DNA from: Algoriphagus chordae
GTDB lineage: Bacteria; Bacteroidota; Bacteroidia; Cytophagales; Cyclobacteriaceae
Assembly: GCF_003254055.1 (NCBI RefSeq)
Contig: NZ_QKZT01000018.1
Coordinates: 40,229-104,228, forward strand
Length of the DNA: 64,000 nucleotides
Reading direction: 5' to 3'
Shown here piece by piece: positions 44,490 through 53,095 of the stretch; the first letter of the stretch is position 1, and each line of letters begins with the position of its first letter. A program made the translations under genes and the position numbers. The notes beneath the pieces were generated by a model that was given only the letters and a program-made list of their open reading frames with translations, had not been told where the DNA came from and searched no databases.

Positions 44490-45485
44490 TTAAATAGCTT
44501 TTTTGAGCTCTTTAAAAAAAGCCTCTTCCAGATTGGCCAAAACAACCAACTGATCTGCTACCTGATTGTATGCATCGGGTTTAGAACTTCGATTTTTATA
44601 AATCCTGGAGGCTTCAAGAGCAAAGTCACGCCACATATCACCAATTTCGGTCATTTCTTTGGAAAGATCCATCAGCTTTGGATTTGACAAAACCTCTGAT
44701 GCTTCTTGCAAAAATGCAGCAAAAATATAACGAAAACCACCGCCGCCTGTGCCTATTTCTTCTTGCATTCTCACAACCTGTCCTAGGTAGTGGTTTGCAA
44801 CTTTAACGCCTTTTTTTAATGGCCATTTCCTAATGAGTTTGGCTAAATATCTCATCCCCCTCACCCCTACAATTGGAATAGGAGCCAACATCGTTTTACA
44901 GGTGTCTCGGATTCCTTTTTTGATAGCTAATGCCAAATCAAAAGATTCTGGAAATGCAATAGGATAATACAAATGCCCGTTGGGAGCAAAGGGTCCCTTG
45001 GCAAATCGTACTTTTTCTAGTTCTTTCTCTGTCAAAGTAGATACCGTCTGCATTACCGGATCTGAGATCAAGTAGGTACCATCTTCCTTACCATAGACAA
45101 CCAAATTATGTGCATTGAAATGGAAACGGTATTCATCAGGAAAATAGGTGAGATTGAACACGCCCACCTGCAGACCAACAGGATTATTCTTCTTAAGATT
45201 TTCGTCTAATCTTTCTTGTGCTGCCTTGGGGTTTTTAAACTTTTCCTTTTTAATCTTCACTCCCACACTGGTGGTGAATTTTTTGAATATTTGACCAGGC
45301 ATTACACGGTAAGTCACAGCAGGTGCGTGGTTGACCTTCAAAAAAGGAATGTAGCAGAATAAGAGCCCCGAACCTATACCAAATACCATTGGCTCGCTAA
45401 TATCGAAGCCATTGTATTTCATCAAATTTGACACAACTCCATTTTCGCAATGTGCTGCTTGATGGTGTGTAAAATCAATCTTCAT
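44490..45485 (-). CDS. BtrH-like acyltransferase candidate
   Basis: A 331-residue protein with an N-terminal papain-like region (H-H-Q-A-A-H-C-E near residues 7-14, Cys13 as predicted nucleophile) and F-N-A-H-N-L-V-V-Y-G (His) near residue 122, the layout of BtrH, which moves an ACP-bound acyl group onto butirosin. The C-terminal half is helical and specific to this group. It overlaps the 135-residue partner gene by 11 bp. A role in forming the ester between polyene and resorcinol is a reasonable inference. Confidence 0.75.
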   Translation of the reverse strand: MKIDFTHHQAAHCENGVVSNLMKYNGFDISEPMVFGIGSGLLFCYIPFLKVNHAPAVTYRVMPGQIFKKFTTSVGVKIKKEKFKNPKAAQERLDENLKKNNPVGLQVGVFNLTYFPDEYRFHFNAHNLVVYGKEDGTYLISDPVMQTVSTLTEKELEKVRFAKGPFAPNGHLYYPIAFPESFDLALAIKKGIRDTCKTMLAPIPIVGVRGMRYLAKLIRKWPLKKGVKVANHYLGQVVRMQEEIGTGGGGFRYIFAAFLQEASEVLSNPKLMDLSKEMTEIGDMWRDFALEASRIYKNRSSKPDAYNQVADQLVVLANLEEAFFKELKKAI

Positions 45486-45882
45486 GCTTTATGTTTTGTA
45501 GTTCTTCGACAGTAATGTCAAATGCGTCAGCATATTTTTGTAATTTATTCGCAGAAAGTTTTTTAAACACAGTGGGTTTGAAATGCCTTTTCACCTGCCA
45601 ACGGAAAGAACCAACATAACTAGCTAAAATACTTAAATCCATTTTGTTAAGTTCCATATAGTATTCAATGGGACTTGAAAGCCCTTGAACAGCACGCTCT
45701 TTAGCAGCTCTTGTGCGCTCTTCAATCTCTTGAATAGCATTATCCAAAGCGATGGTCTTAGGTATCCAACCTGTACTATTTTCAGTTGTATACTTTCCAT
45801 TTTCATCTACTGCATAGCACAACTCCTTGAAATTGGCTGACTCCAGATTACTTTTATCCTGAGGCACTTCACTTTTTTTCAT
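45475..45882 (-). CDS. Small conserved protein of the pigment operon, helix-rich
   Basis: A 135-residue acidic-to-basic helical protein with no signal peptide. Its C-terminal part (S-A-N-K-L-Q-K-Y-A-D-A-F-D-I-T-V-E-E-L) resembles the second half of an XRE-type helix bundle, so a DNA-binding-like or protein-binding fold is possible. It overlaps the BtrH-like gene by 11 bp and probably works with it. Homologues recur in flexirubin loci but have no defined function. Confidence 0.7.
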   Translation of the reverse strand: MKKSEVPQDKSNLESANFKELCYAVDENGKYTTENSTGWIPKTIALDNAIQEIEERTRAAKERAVQGLSSPIEYYMELNKMDLSILASYVGSFRWQVKRHFKPTVFKKLSANKLQKYADAFDITVEELQNIKHED

Positions 45883-45890
45883 ATTAAGTA

Positions 45891-46343
45891 CTATTCAAGC
45901 TCTCGAATGAACAAGTTCAACTCACAAGCTAATAATTTTTGATCACTTTCAAAGATATCACAATTTAGGGTTGAGATACTGTATCCATCCGTATCAAAAC
46001 GCGATTTCAAATAGGCTTTCGTATAGATTATCTTACCAACTTGGGGCGTTTTAAAAACAGTTACTTTTTTGATAGCACTAATAAAACCAATAAGTTTTGT
46101 CCCAGTTCCATGTACATCATGATCAGAAAAATAGCTCTTCCCTACTATAGAAGAGCAAGTTTGGGCAGCATTTTCTATTAACCCGAATTCATTAAAAAAA
46201 CCATGCTCCACAAAGATGCAATCCTCAGGAATGGCAAAGGAGGTCTCCACGAATTCCTCATTGATATCATGGAGTTTGTCTACCATCAGAAAAGGAAATC
46301 GATGGGGCAAAAAGTTCTGTATGTTGATGTTTTCACAGTCCAA
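45891..46343 (-). CDS. Hot-dog dehydratase subunit (Glu present, His lost), second copy
   Basis: A 150-residue protein starting with TTG. It opens L-P-H-R-F-P-F-L-M-V-D like FabZ, but the G-H-F motif reads H-G-F-F and the P-G-x-P-x-x-P-G loop is missing, while L-I-E-N-A-A-Q keeps the Glu. It follows the 46347 gene after 3 bp, and the two are close paralogues. It may pair with the His-bearing subunit at 38542-38904. Confidence 0.8.
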   Translation of the reverse strand: MDCENINIQNFLPHRFPFLMVDKLHDINEEFVETSFAIPEDCIFVEHGFFNEFGLIENAAQTCSSIVGKSYFSDHDVHGTGTKLIGFISAIKKVTVFKTPQVGKIIYTKAYLKSRFDTDGYSISTLNCDIFESDQKLLACELNLFIRELE

Positions 46344-46346
46344 ATC

Positions 46347-46769
46347 TCACTTGGCTATCACTGTTTTCATTTCACTTGTAGCAAGGGTAGTGTCGCCGAG
46401 TTTGACAAGCACCTCCACCATGGTTACTCCCATAAATTCATGCAAAATAGTCACATGGCTGGTAATTGTTTCTCCACTTCTGGGCAATTGAAATACATGT
46501 ATGGACTTAATAGAACCTATATATCCGACGGGAGCTTCCTTACCTTCCAAAAAGCAACTGTATCCCGTATGTAATGCTACGCTCTGCGCCATGTTTTCCA
46601 CAAGACCTTCTTCGGTAAATCTACCCTCTACTACAAAAACATCATCCTCTTTAATGGTAAGAGAGGATATTACCGAAGTTTCGGAGTAACCTAGCAAAGC
46701 ATCCACCATTTCAAAAGGTGGCTTTTGGGGAATAAGATGTGAGATATTATTGATAGGTAAATCAAGCAT
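46347..46769 (-). CDS. Hot-dog dehydratase subunit (Glu present, His lost)
   Basis: A 140-residue protein with L-I-P-Q-K-P-P-F-E-M-V-D and L-V-E-N-M-A-Q (Glu kept). Where FabZ has G-H-F-P-G, this protein reads E-G-R-F-T-E-E, so the His is Arg and the loop is shorter. It lies 6 bp after the DarB gene. It is similar to ApeP-type dehydratase subunits of aryl-polyene clusters. Confidence 0.82.
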   Translation of the reverse strand: MLDLPINNISHLIPQKPPFEMVDALLGYSETSVISSLTIKEDDVFVVEGRFTEEGLVENMAQSVALHTGYSCFLEGKEAPVGYIGSIKSIHVFQLPRSGETITSHVTILHEFMGVTMVEVLVKLGDTTLATSEMKTVIAK

Positions 46770-46775
46770 ACCCTT

Positions 46776-47909
46776 TTAGTAAACGGTTACCAGAGCAACA
46801 GCGTAGGAGAATCTGGAACTTTCAGGAACCGAAAGCAGGATTTTATCTCCTTTTTTCAGTATGCCAGCATTGCGCAATTCTTCCAACATAATGTAAATGG
46901 AGCCAGCCCCTACGTTGCCTATCTTATAGAGGTTAAGAAACCATTTTTCCATTGGCACTTCTACTCCTTGCTCCTTCATTTCTTCGTATAAGGAATCCTT
47001 AAAATAATAGGAAGAAATATGCGGCAAGTAAAAATCTATGTCTTCAGGCTTAAGCTTATGTTTTCCCAATGCCTTCTTAAGGCTCTCAACACCTTTCTTC
47101 AGGATAAACTCACCCAACAATTTAATATCTTGCTTCATGGCAAAAAGTGATTTTTTACCCCATTCGTCAGACTTAAATTCACTCCATGGCTTAAGGTATC
47201 CATCTGCAGTTTTGTCTGCCCCAGCATACATGCAAGCTTCCATTTCGTGCGCGTACGAATAGCCTTCCATCCATTCAATTTTCAAAGGCAAATCTCCTTT
47301 AGGTTCATTTTGCAATAGAAATGCACCGGCACCATCTGACAGCATCCAGCGCAAAAACTCTTTATTGAAGGAAAGAATCGGTGTTTCTTCCAATGCGACC
47401 AAAGCCTCAACCTCTTGCTGAAAAATATCTGCTTTCATCCATGCGGAAGTTCTCTCAGAGCCTGTGCAAACAGCGTTGCTGGTTTGTCCAGATTTCACTG
47501 ATAGGAAGCCATACTTTAAGGCATTCATCCCAGAACAACATGCGCCAGAAGGCGAATTGATTTCTACATTTCCGTTTTTGAGAAAACCATGGACCATAGC
47601 AGCATGTGAAGGCAATATTTGGTCGGGGCTTGAAGTACCACAAGAAATAAGCTCTATTTGCTCAGGCTTAAAAGTGTCATCACATAATAAGCTAATGGCC
47701 TCTTTTGTCAACTGGGCGTTGTTGTGAGTAATATCGCCATTGTCATCAATAGCGTAGTATCGCTGTTTTATTTGATTATTTCGCAGGACTATTCGCCGTG
47801 CCTTAGACTCAGCCTTATTGATGATCCCCAACTTTTCTTCCATCTCATCATTGCCGATGGGTCGGTTTGGTAAAAATTTGGATATTCTGGTAATAAAAAC
47901 ATCTTTCAT
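46776..47909 (-). CDS. darB: DarB-like ketosynthase III for dialkylresorcinol synthesis
   Basis: A 377-residue KAS III-type enzyme. The nucleophile is in G-A-C-C-S-G-M, the His in L-P-H-I-S-S and the Asn in I-G-N-V-G-A-G-S. DarB condenses a beta-ketoacyl thioester with an acyl thioester to give a diketone or cyclohexenone precursor. The DarA gene lies immediately upstream in the transcript, matching the known darA-darB pair. Confidence 0.9.
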   Translation of the reverse strand: MKDVFITRISKFLPNRPIGNDEMEEKLGIINKAESKARRIVLRNNQIKQRYYAIDDNGDITHNNAQLTKEAISLLCDDTFKPEQIELISCGTSSPDQILPSHAAMVHGFLKNGNVEINSPSGACCSGMNALKYGFLSVKSGQTSNAVCTGSERTSAWMKADIFQQEVEALVALEETPILSFNKEFLRWMLSDGAGAFLLQNEPKGDLPLKIEWMEGYSYAHEMEACMYAGADKTADGYLKPWSEFKSDEWGKKSLFAMKQDIKLLGEFILKKGVESLKKALGKHKLKPEDIDFYLPHISSYYFKDSLYEEMKEQGVEVPMEKWFLNLYKIGNVGAGSIYIMLEELRNAGILKKGDKILLSVPESSRFSYAVALVTVY

Positions 47910-47919
47910 TTAAAATCTA

Positions 47920-48843
47920 TTACTTATTTTCGACGGATAAATAATACTGCTTCTCTTTATTGATCTTTCCCATAAAGGGTATATAAGTCAGCAAGTAAAA
48001 CATAAAAGCTATGGGAGCCATTACCCAAATAGCGAATTGAAGATAGAAGCTGAAAAGATTAATTAACAAACTTCTTTTATCATCGCCTTTTCTACTTTTT
48101 GAATGAATTAAATTAGCCCATTTTCTGAATATAACATTTGCCCGCTTATCTACTGTAATCAGAAAGGGCTTTATATTTACGGCTCCTATATTCAGTAATT
48201 CATTTTGCAAAGTATTATATTCAGCTGACTTTAAATATGGTAATATAACCTTTCCAAATCTTGTGGCCTCATCAATATCTTTTTGGTCAACTCCAGGTTT
48301 TGGGAAAATACCAAGAAAGCGCTTTTTCACCCCTGTAAACATCCACTGAGCGATCGTGATAACGCTTATGTGATTGATATGTCTATCGACCAAAGCTATG
48401 TTCCCAACCAATTGAGCATCACAGCTTTTTAATAGTTTCTTCACCTTCTCTTGAGCCATTATCCACATATTGCGGCAACCAATGACCGTAATTACTGGTC
48501 TATTGCCAAGTAGTTTTTTGGCTTCAGGCGACATCAAGAAGGAATTTGTAGGCCCAGAGGGGGTTAGATACCAAACTTGATAACCAAGTATCACCAAATC
48601 ATAGGAACCATCCAAAATCTCCTTTGGAATAGGTTTCAATTTTGAAGGAAGCTGCAGGAATGTTTCTGGAAACACCCCGTAAAACTCATTTCTTGGCCAA
48701 GGAAATGGATATTCATTTTCCATTTCCAATTTCAACTGTGTGATCTCAACCTCATCAGACCCCAATAGAGGCTGTGTAACATTACCTAGTATTTCTGTAA
48801 GTTGGCCAGATTGTGAATAATGTATCACCAAAACTTTCTTCAT
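47920..48843 (-). CDS. darA: DarA dialkylresorcinol aromatising enzyme
   Basis: A 307-residue protein starting M-K-K-V-L-V-I-H-Y-S-Q-S-G-Q, a flavodoxin-like N-terminal fold, with a C-terminal pair of membrane helices (A-I-W-V-M-A-P-I-A-F near 275). The start at 48843 overlaps the acyltransferase stop by 4 bp; a longer in-frame start at 48867 is not needed. DarA turns the DarB product into the 2,5-dialkylresorcinol. Confidence 0.9.
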   Translation of the reverse strand: MKKVLVIHYSQSGQLTEILGNVTQPLLGSDEVEITQLKLEMENEYPFPWPRNEFYGVFPETFLQLPSKLKPIPKEILDGSYDLVILGYQVWYLTPSGPTNSFLMSPEAKKLLGNRPVITVIGCRNMWIMAQEKVKKLLKSCDAQLVGNIALVDRHINHISVITIAQWMFTGVKKRFLGIFPKPGVDQKDIDEATRFGKVILPYLKSAEYNTLQNELLNIGAVNIKPFLITVDKRANVIFRKWANLIHSKSRKGDDKRSLLINLFSFYLQFAIWVMAPIAFMFYLLTYIPFMGKINKEKQYYLSVENK

Positions 48844-49727
48844 TTTTCTGACGTTTTCGCATTCCAAAAATCAAAATAATTAAACCATTGATAGGGATAT
48901 TTTGACAAAATCCATTCTACGGATTGCGTATATTCTTCTAGCAGGAACTGCGCATCCCGTTTTTTGACAATAGCCGTTTTGGTGTATAGGTGATAATGTT
49001 TGTTGGTCTCCTTCATGACATAAACAAAAGCAACGGGTGTATTAAGCCTGGACGCCAGCAAGAAAGGACCTGCAGGAAACTTAGCTACTTCACCCAGCAA
49101 TTCGGCTTCTAGATATTTTGCTCCCTCAAAATAGCGATCTCCAGTGAAGCAAACCAATTCTTTATTGGACAAAGCATTATTTATCTCAAAAATATGGGAT
49201 GAGTCATCTTTGATGAGAATGAGTTTCACTTTAGATTTTGAAGTGACAGTTTCTAGATATTCTTTGATTGCTGTATGTTCCTGGTCAGTCGTCACCAGGT
49301 TGATTTCCGAATGCTCATCGATTTCCTTGAAAAAGTACTCAGCAATCTCAAAGTTCCCTACATGGGCTGAGATCAAGATCCCTCCATTTTTATTCTGGAG
49401 CAGCTCTTTTAGTTTTTCGATACCGTCAAACTCATAGGTAAATTGATCTCTGAGCCCAGCCAATATTGCTGATTTATCTATGAGTGTTTGGCCAAAAACG
49501 TAATAGCTTTTGTATATCGAAAAGAGAGATTTTAACTTGGAGTAACCTAGGCGTTTATTGAAGTAGTAGTAAATATCTCTACTGCTATCAAAAGAAAATA
49601 AAGTATAATAGGAGGCTACAAAAAATAAAACCAAATAAGCAGCCTGTACACTTACATTCTTAATAAAGAAAATGAATATTTTATAGCCAAAAACAGTCCC
49701 TTTGGATTTTCCAGACCATTTAGCCAT
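48840..49727 (-). CDS. LpxL/HtrB-like lysophospholipid acyltransferase
   Basis: A 295-residue membrane-associated acyltransferase with one N-terminal helix (about 20-45), S-A-H-V-G-N-F-E (HX4E catalytic pair near residue 118), F-T-G-D-R-Y near residue 185, and P-A-G-P-F-L-L-A near 215. It is the first enzyme after the ACP in the block and overlaps that gene by 8 bp. It might transfer the polyene acyl chain to a lipid or to the resorcinol. Confidence 0.87.
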   Translation of the reverse strand: MAKWSGKSKGTVFGYKIFIFFIKNVSVQAAYLVLFFVASYYTLFSFDSSRDIYYYFNKRLGYSKLKSLFSIYKSYYVFGQTLIDKSAILAGLRDQFTYEFDGIEKLKELLQNKNGGILISAHVGNFEIAEYFFKEIDEHSEINLVTTDQEHTAIKEYLETVTSKSKVKLILIKDDSSHIFEINNALSNKELVCFTGDRYFEGAKYLEAELLGEVAKFPAGPFLLASRLNTPVAFVYVMKETNKHYHLYTKTAIVKKRDAQFLLEEYTQSVEWILSKYPYQWFNYFDFWNAKTSEK

Positions 49728-49974
49728 TTATTTTTTTATCTAAAAGATCATAAAAACTTTGAAGCGTACTAACTCCTTTAAAATCATCAGCGACAAGCTT
49801 GACTGAAAAGCATGACTCGATAGCAACTACCAAATCCACATAATCCAAGCTATCCAACTCTAGCGCATCTTTAAGAATAGCAGTAGGCTCTAGATCATCT
49901 CGATCTACTTCAAATTCATCAACAAAAACAACATTTACCTTGTCTTTTATTTCTTCAAACTCCATTTTAACCAT
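49720..49974 (-). CDS. Acyl carrier protein
   Basis: An 84-residue ACP with L-E-L-D-S-L-D-Y-V-D, Ser being the phosphopantetheine site. It heads the block containing DarA and DarB and may carry the alkyl chain for the resorcinol, separate from the ACP at 41899-42156. Confidence 0.93.
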   Translation of the reverse strand: MVKMEFEEIKDKVNVVFVDEFEVDRDDLEPTAILKDALELDSLDYVDLVVAIESCFSVKLVADDFKGVSTLQSFYDLLDKKING

Positions 49975-50322
49975 CTAAACTAAACCTCTTAATTACAAGT
50001 GACGAGTTTGCCTCAGCAGACCCGAAAGAATTGGACAAAAATACAGCTATTTTTTTTACTTGTCGTAAGCCTTATCAGTTTTAATTTGGAAGCCCTGCCA
50101 TCCCCTAGGAAAGGTTTATTTTAGAAGCAGGAAGGAATGTCACCTCTCTACTCAAGGCTGATTCTTGAATGCCTGTACAAAAAACATAGTCCAGCTACCC
50201 ACGGTTATCCGACTCAATCCTGATGATATCAATAGTCTTTGGGAAATGGAAATCAAACAGCCAGTCAATCAATTTAGACCTTCATAAGCTACTGTAACCT
50301 TGTTTGGTTTTCCTGACTCAAA
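49975..50322. other. Intergenic region upstream of the ACP-darA-darB block
   Basis: This stretch of about 350 bp has no supported gene. The 49975-50060 part carries a promoter candidate, and the rest, up to the WG-repeat stop at 50323, shows no clear structure or terminator hairpin. Confidence 0.6.
50036..50043 (-). promoter_or_regulatory. Candidate -7 element of the ACP-darA-darB block
   Basis: TATTTTTG on the minus strand fits TAnnTTTG exactly. It would start transcription about 55 nt before the ACP ATG. The upstream -33 region has only a weak TTA. Confidence 0.45.
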
Positions 50323-51459
50323 TTATTGATTGCTGCCAAACAACTCGGCATTCTCATACCATTTGTCTCCCAACAACTCACCTTTGGTATTCAAAAACCC
50401 CCATTGCTTTTTAAACTTCACTCTTGCAAGTCCTCCTCTAAATCCAAATTCACTTTCCCCAGTAAACATGGCTTTGACTCCGCCAAATCCACTATTGATA
50501 TCATACTCTGTAGGGATTACCACTTTGCCCTCGGTATCAATGAAGCCCCACTTTTTGATTTTCACAGGAGCTAAGCCATCTTTAGAAAAAATCTCAGCAT
50601 CATCAAACTGATAATCAATTACCACATCTCCACTTTCGTCGATATAGCCCCACTTTTTATCACTATACACTGGGGCAAGACCATTGTAAAATGCTCTCGC
50701 CTTTTCAAACTTAGGCTCTATAACCCATTCTCCACTGGTATTGATAAAGCCAATAAGCTTGTCACTACGAGCATAGGTAAGATCAGAATTCGGATTGAAA
50801 TCCCAAATCTTATCTACACCATCAATAGCACTAAATTCACCATTCTTAAGTAAGCCTAAAGATTCTCCTTTTCTAGCCCACATTGCTGTAGCGGAATAAT
50901 CACTAATCTCATCATACTCAGCCGGCACAACAACAGATCCTTTATTATCAATTACGCCCCAGAACTCACCTTTTTGCACTTTAGCAAATCCATTCTGAAA
51001 GGATAATATCTTATCGTATGTAGGCTCCAACACCACCTCTCCATTGGTATCAAACAGGCCTATTAGCTCTCCTTTCCTGTAAAAAGCAACACCATCTTCA
51101 AAGTCATAATATTTTTCGATTTCAGGGACTGTAAGAGTTTCTCCTTTTGCATTTATGTAGCTCCACTGCTCATTGTTAAAAACCAACACATAGCCGGAAC
51201 TAAAATATTTCACCTTTTCATGCGTAGGCTCAATAACCCATTCCCCTGATGGGTTTATAAAACCCCATTTATCATCTTTAATAACAGCCGCATAGCCCTC
51301 CGAAAAATCTTTGGACAAATCATATTGCGGTTCTATAGCATATTCACCTGACTTGTTGATATACCCAAAATGATCACCTTCTTTAACTAAAGCAAGTTCC
51401 TGAGCCTTACCATTATACCATGTAAATAGACAGACAATTAAAAGTAGATTTGCTTTCAT
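50323..51459 (-). CDS. Secreted WG-repeat protein
   Basis: A 378-residue protein with a signal peptide (cleavage near G-K-A-Q) followed by about nine tandem WG repeats of roughly 35-45 residues, each with the form W-G-(F/Y)-I-(N/D)-x-x-G-E-(W/V)-V-I-(E/P)-P. Such proteins form beta-rich solenoids in the envelope. It lies 12 bp downstream of the ammonia-lyase gene and is probably transcribed with it. A direct pathway role is not evident. Confidence 0.9.
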   Translation of the reverse strand: MKANLLLIVCLFTWYNGKAQELALVKEGDHFGYINKSGEYAIEPQYDLSKDFSEGYAAVIKDDKWGFINPSGEWVIEPTHEKVKYFSSGYVLVFNNEQWSYINAKGETLTVPEIEKYYDFEDGVAFYRKGELIGLFDTNGEVVLEPTYDKILSFQNGFAKVQKGEFWGVIDNKGSVVVPAEYDEISDYSATAMWARKGESLGLLKNGEFSAIDGVDKIWDFNPNSDLTYARSDKLIGFINTSGEWVIEPKFEKARAFYNGLAPVYSDKKWGYIDESGDVVIDYQFDDAEIFSKDGLAPVKIKKWGFIDTEGKVVIPTEYDINSGFGGVKAMFTGESEFGFRGGLARVKFKKQWGFLNTKGELLGDKWYENAELFGSNQ

Positions 51460-51471
51460 AAGAAGTAGCGT

Positions 51472-52998
51472 TTAGGGTTCAACAGTAGTGATATATTCTT
51501 TTATTTTGTTAACATAGGGATAAGTCACAGAGTCTTCGGTAAATGCAGGCACCATTGTTCTCACAGCATTATAAACATTCAGTGTTTTGGAGGACACTTT
51601 ATCTTGAATCTTAAGATATTCTACTGCCTGAACAATCGCAATAAGCTCTATTGCCAAAACCTCATAGGCATTTTCTATTACTTTTTTGGTTATCAAAGCT
51701 GCATTCGTACCCATACTTACAATATCTTGATTATCGTTGTTGTTTGGGATACTGTGCACATACATTGGATTAGACAAGGTTTGGTTTTCCGCAGTGGTAG
51801 AGGTAGCAGTAAACTGTATCCCTTGCATTCCAAAATTCAATCCTAACTTTCCAAGGTTTATAAACGGTGGCAAAATTTTGTTAAGATTAGGATTGAGCAA
51901 ATAATTCAGCTGTCTTTCTGCCAACATGCTTAATTTGGTAACTACCATTTTCAGCTTATCCATCTCTAAAGATACATAATCGCCATGAAAATTCCCGCCA
52001 TGAAATACATGCTCATTTTCAATATCGATGATAGGATTATCATTGGCTGAATTTACTTCTTCAATAAGTATTTTTTCAGCAGAATTCAAAGTATCAAGTA
52101 CTGGCCCCAAAATCTGAGGTACACACCTTAGAGAATAATACTCTTGCACTTTATCTTCAAATACCAAAGACTCAGAAACCACATTATACAAATGATGATC
52201 TCTTTTTCTAGTCAGTTGGCTATCCTTCAAATTGGAACGCATTTGTTCGGCAATTTTCCGCTGCCCCAAGTGCTTTTTAGACTGATTCAATTCAAATGAC
52301 AAATGATCATCATAGGCTTCCACGATCTCATTGATTGCTGAAGAGCAGAAAACCGCCCAATCCAAAAGTTGTCGAGTTTTAACAATATTGACCAGTCCGA
52401 TCCCGGTCATCACCGAAGTTCCGTTCATTAAACCAATACCTTCTCGCAAGTGCACTTCAATTGGAGACAAACCTGCTAGTTCAAAAACCTCAAGGGTTGG
52501 CCTTCTTTCACCTTTGTAGAACACCTCACCTTCTCCTATAAGTACAAGTGCTAAATGCGCCAGCTGAACCAAATCTCCACTGGCCCCAACACCTCCGTGC
52601 TCAAAAATCAACGGAATGATGTCTTTATTGATAAGTTGGTTCATCAAGGCCACTACCGAGGGGTGGATGCCTGAATTCCCCAATGAGAGCGTATTCAAGC
52701 GTGCCAACATAGCCGCTTTTACATATATGGGTTCTATTGGAAGTCCAGTCCCTGAAGCGTGACTGCGTATTAAGTTATACTGGAGCTGAATACGATCAGA
52801 ATCTGAAATTTTATATTGTGCCATAGGACCAAACCCTGTGTTGACACCATAAATCACTTTGTTTTCAGAAAACTTTTTTAGGAAATTAAAACTCTTCTCA
52901 ATTCTCTTATTGATGGATTCATCAACTTCAAACAATTCATTCTCTAAAATAATTTTACTGAAGTCCTCTATTCCTAATTCCCCTTTAAATGTCAGCAT
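51472..52998 (-). CDS. Tyrosine ammonia-lyase
   Basis: A 508-residue member of the MIO lyase family. The A-S-G triad in V-G-A-S-G-D-L-V near residue 140 forms the MIO cofactor, and the early Y-G-V-N-T-G-F-G supplies the catalytic Tyr. The substrate-selectivity loop reads L-I-R-S-H-A-S-G-T, as in Flavobacterium tyrosine ammonia-lyase rather than histidine ammonia-lyase. The sequence as a whole closely follows that enzyme as I recall it. It makes 4-coumarate from tyrosine. Start is the ATG at 52998, not the TTG at 53013. Confidence 0.93.
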   Translation of the reverse strand: MLTFKGELGIEDFSKIILENELFEVDESINKRIEKSFNFLKKFSENKVIYGVNTGFGPMAQYKISDSDRIQLQYNLIRSHASGTGLPIEPIYVKAAMLARLNTLSLGNSGIHPSVVALMNQLINKDIIPLIFEHGGVGASGDLVQLAHLALVLIGEGEVFYKGERRPTLEVFELAGLSPIEVHLREGIGLMNGTSVMTGIGLVNIVKTRQLLDWAVFCSSAINEIVEAYDDHLSFELNQSKKHLGQRKIAEQMRSNLKDSQLTRKRDHHLYNVVSESLVFEDKVQEYYSLRCVPQILGPVLDTLNSAEKILIEEVNSANDNPIIDIENEHVFHGGNFHGDYVSLEMDKLKMVVTKLSMLAERQLNYLLNPNLNKILPPFINLGKLGLNFGMQGIQFTATSTTAENQTLSNPMYVHSIPNNNDNQDIVSMGTNAALITKKVIENAYEVLAIELIAIVQAVEYLKIQDKVSSKTLNVYNAVRTMVPAFTEDSVTYPYVNKIKEYITTVEP

Positions 52999-53095
52999 AC
53001 TGGTTGGTACCAAGAAAATTTAATATAATAATTAATCTATTAAGCAAAATAGCTAATTTGGTTGCAAAACTAAGACAAATTAAACTTTTGAAATA

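Noticed and set aside
45475..45882. Possible transcriptional regulator of the pigment locus
   Set aside because: The C-terminal helices only loosely resemble an XRE domain; I keep it as unknown.
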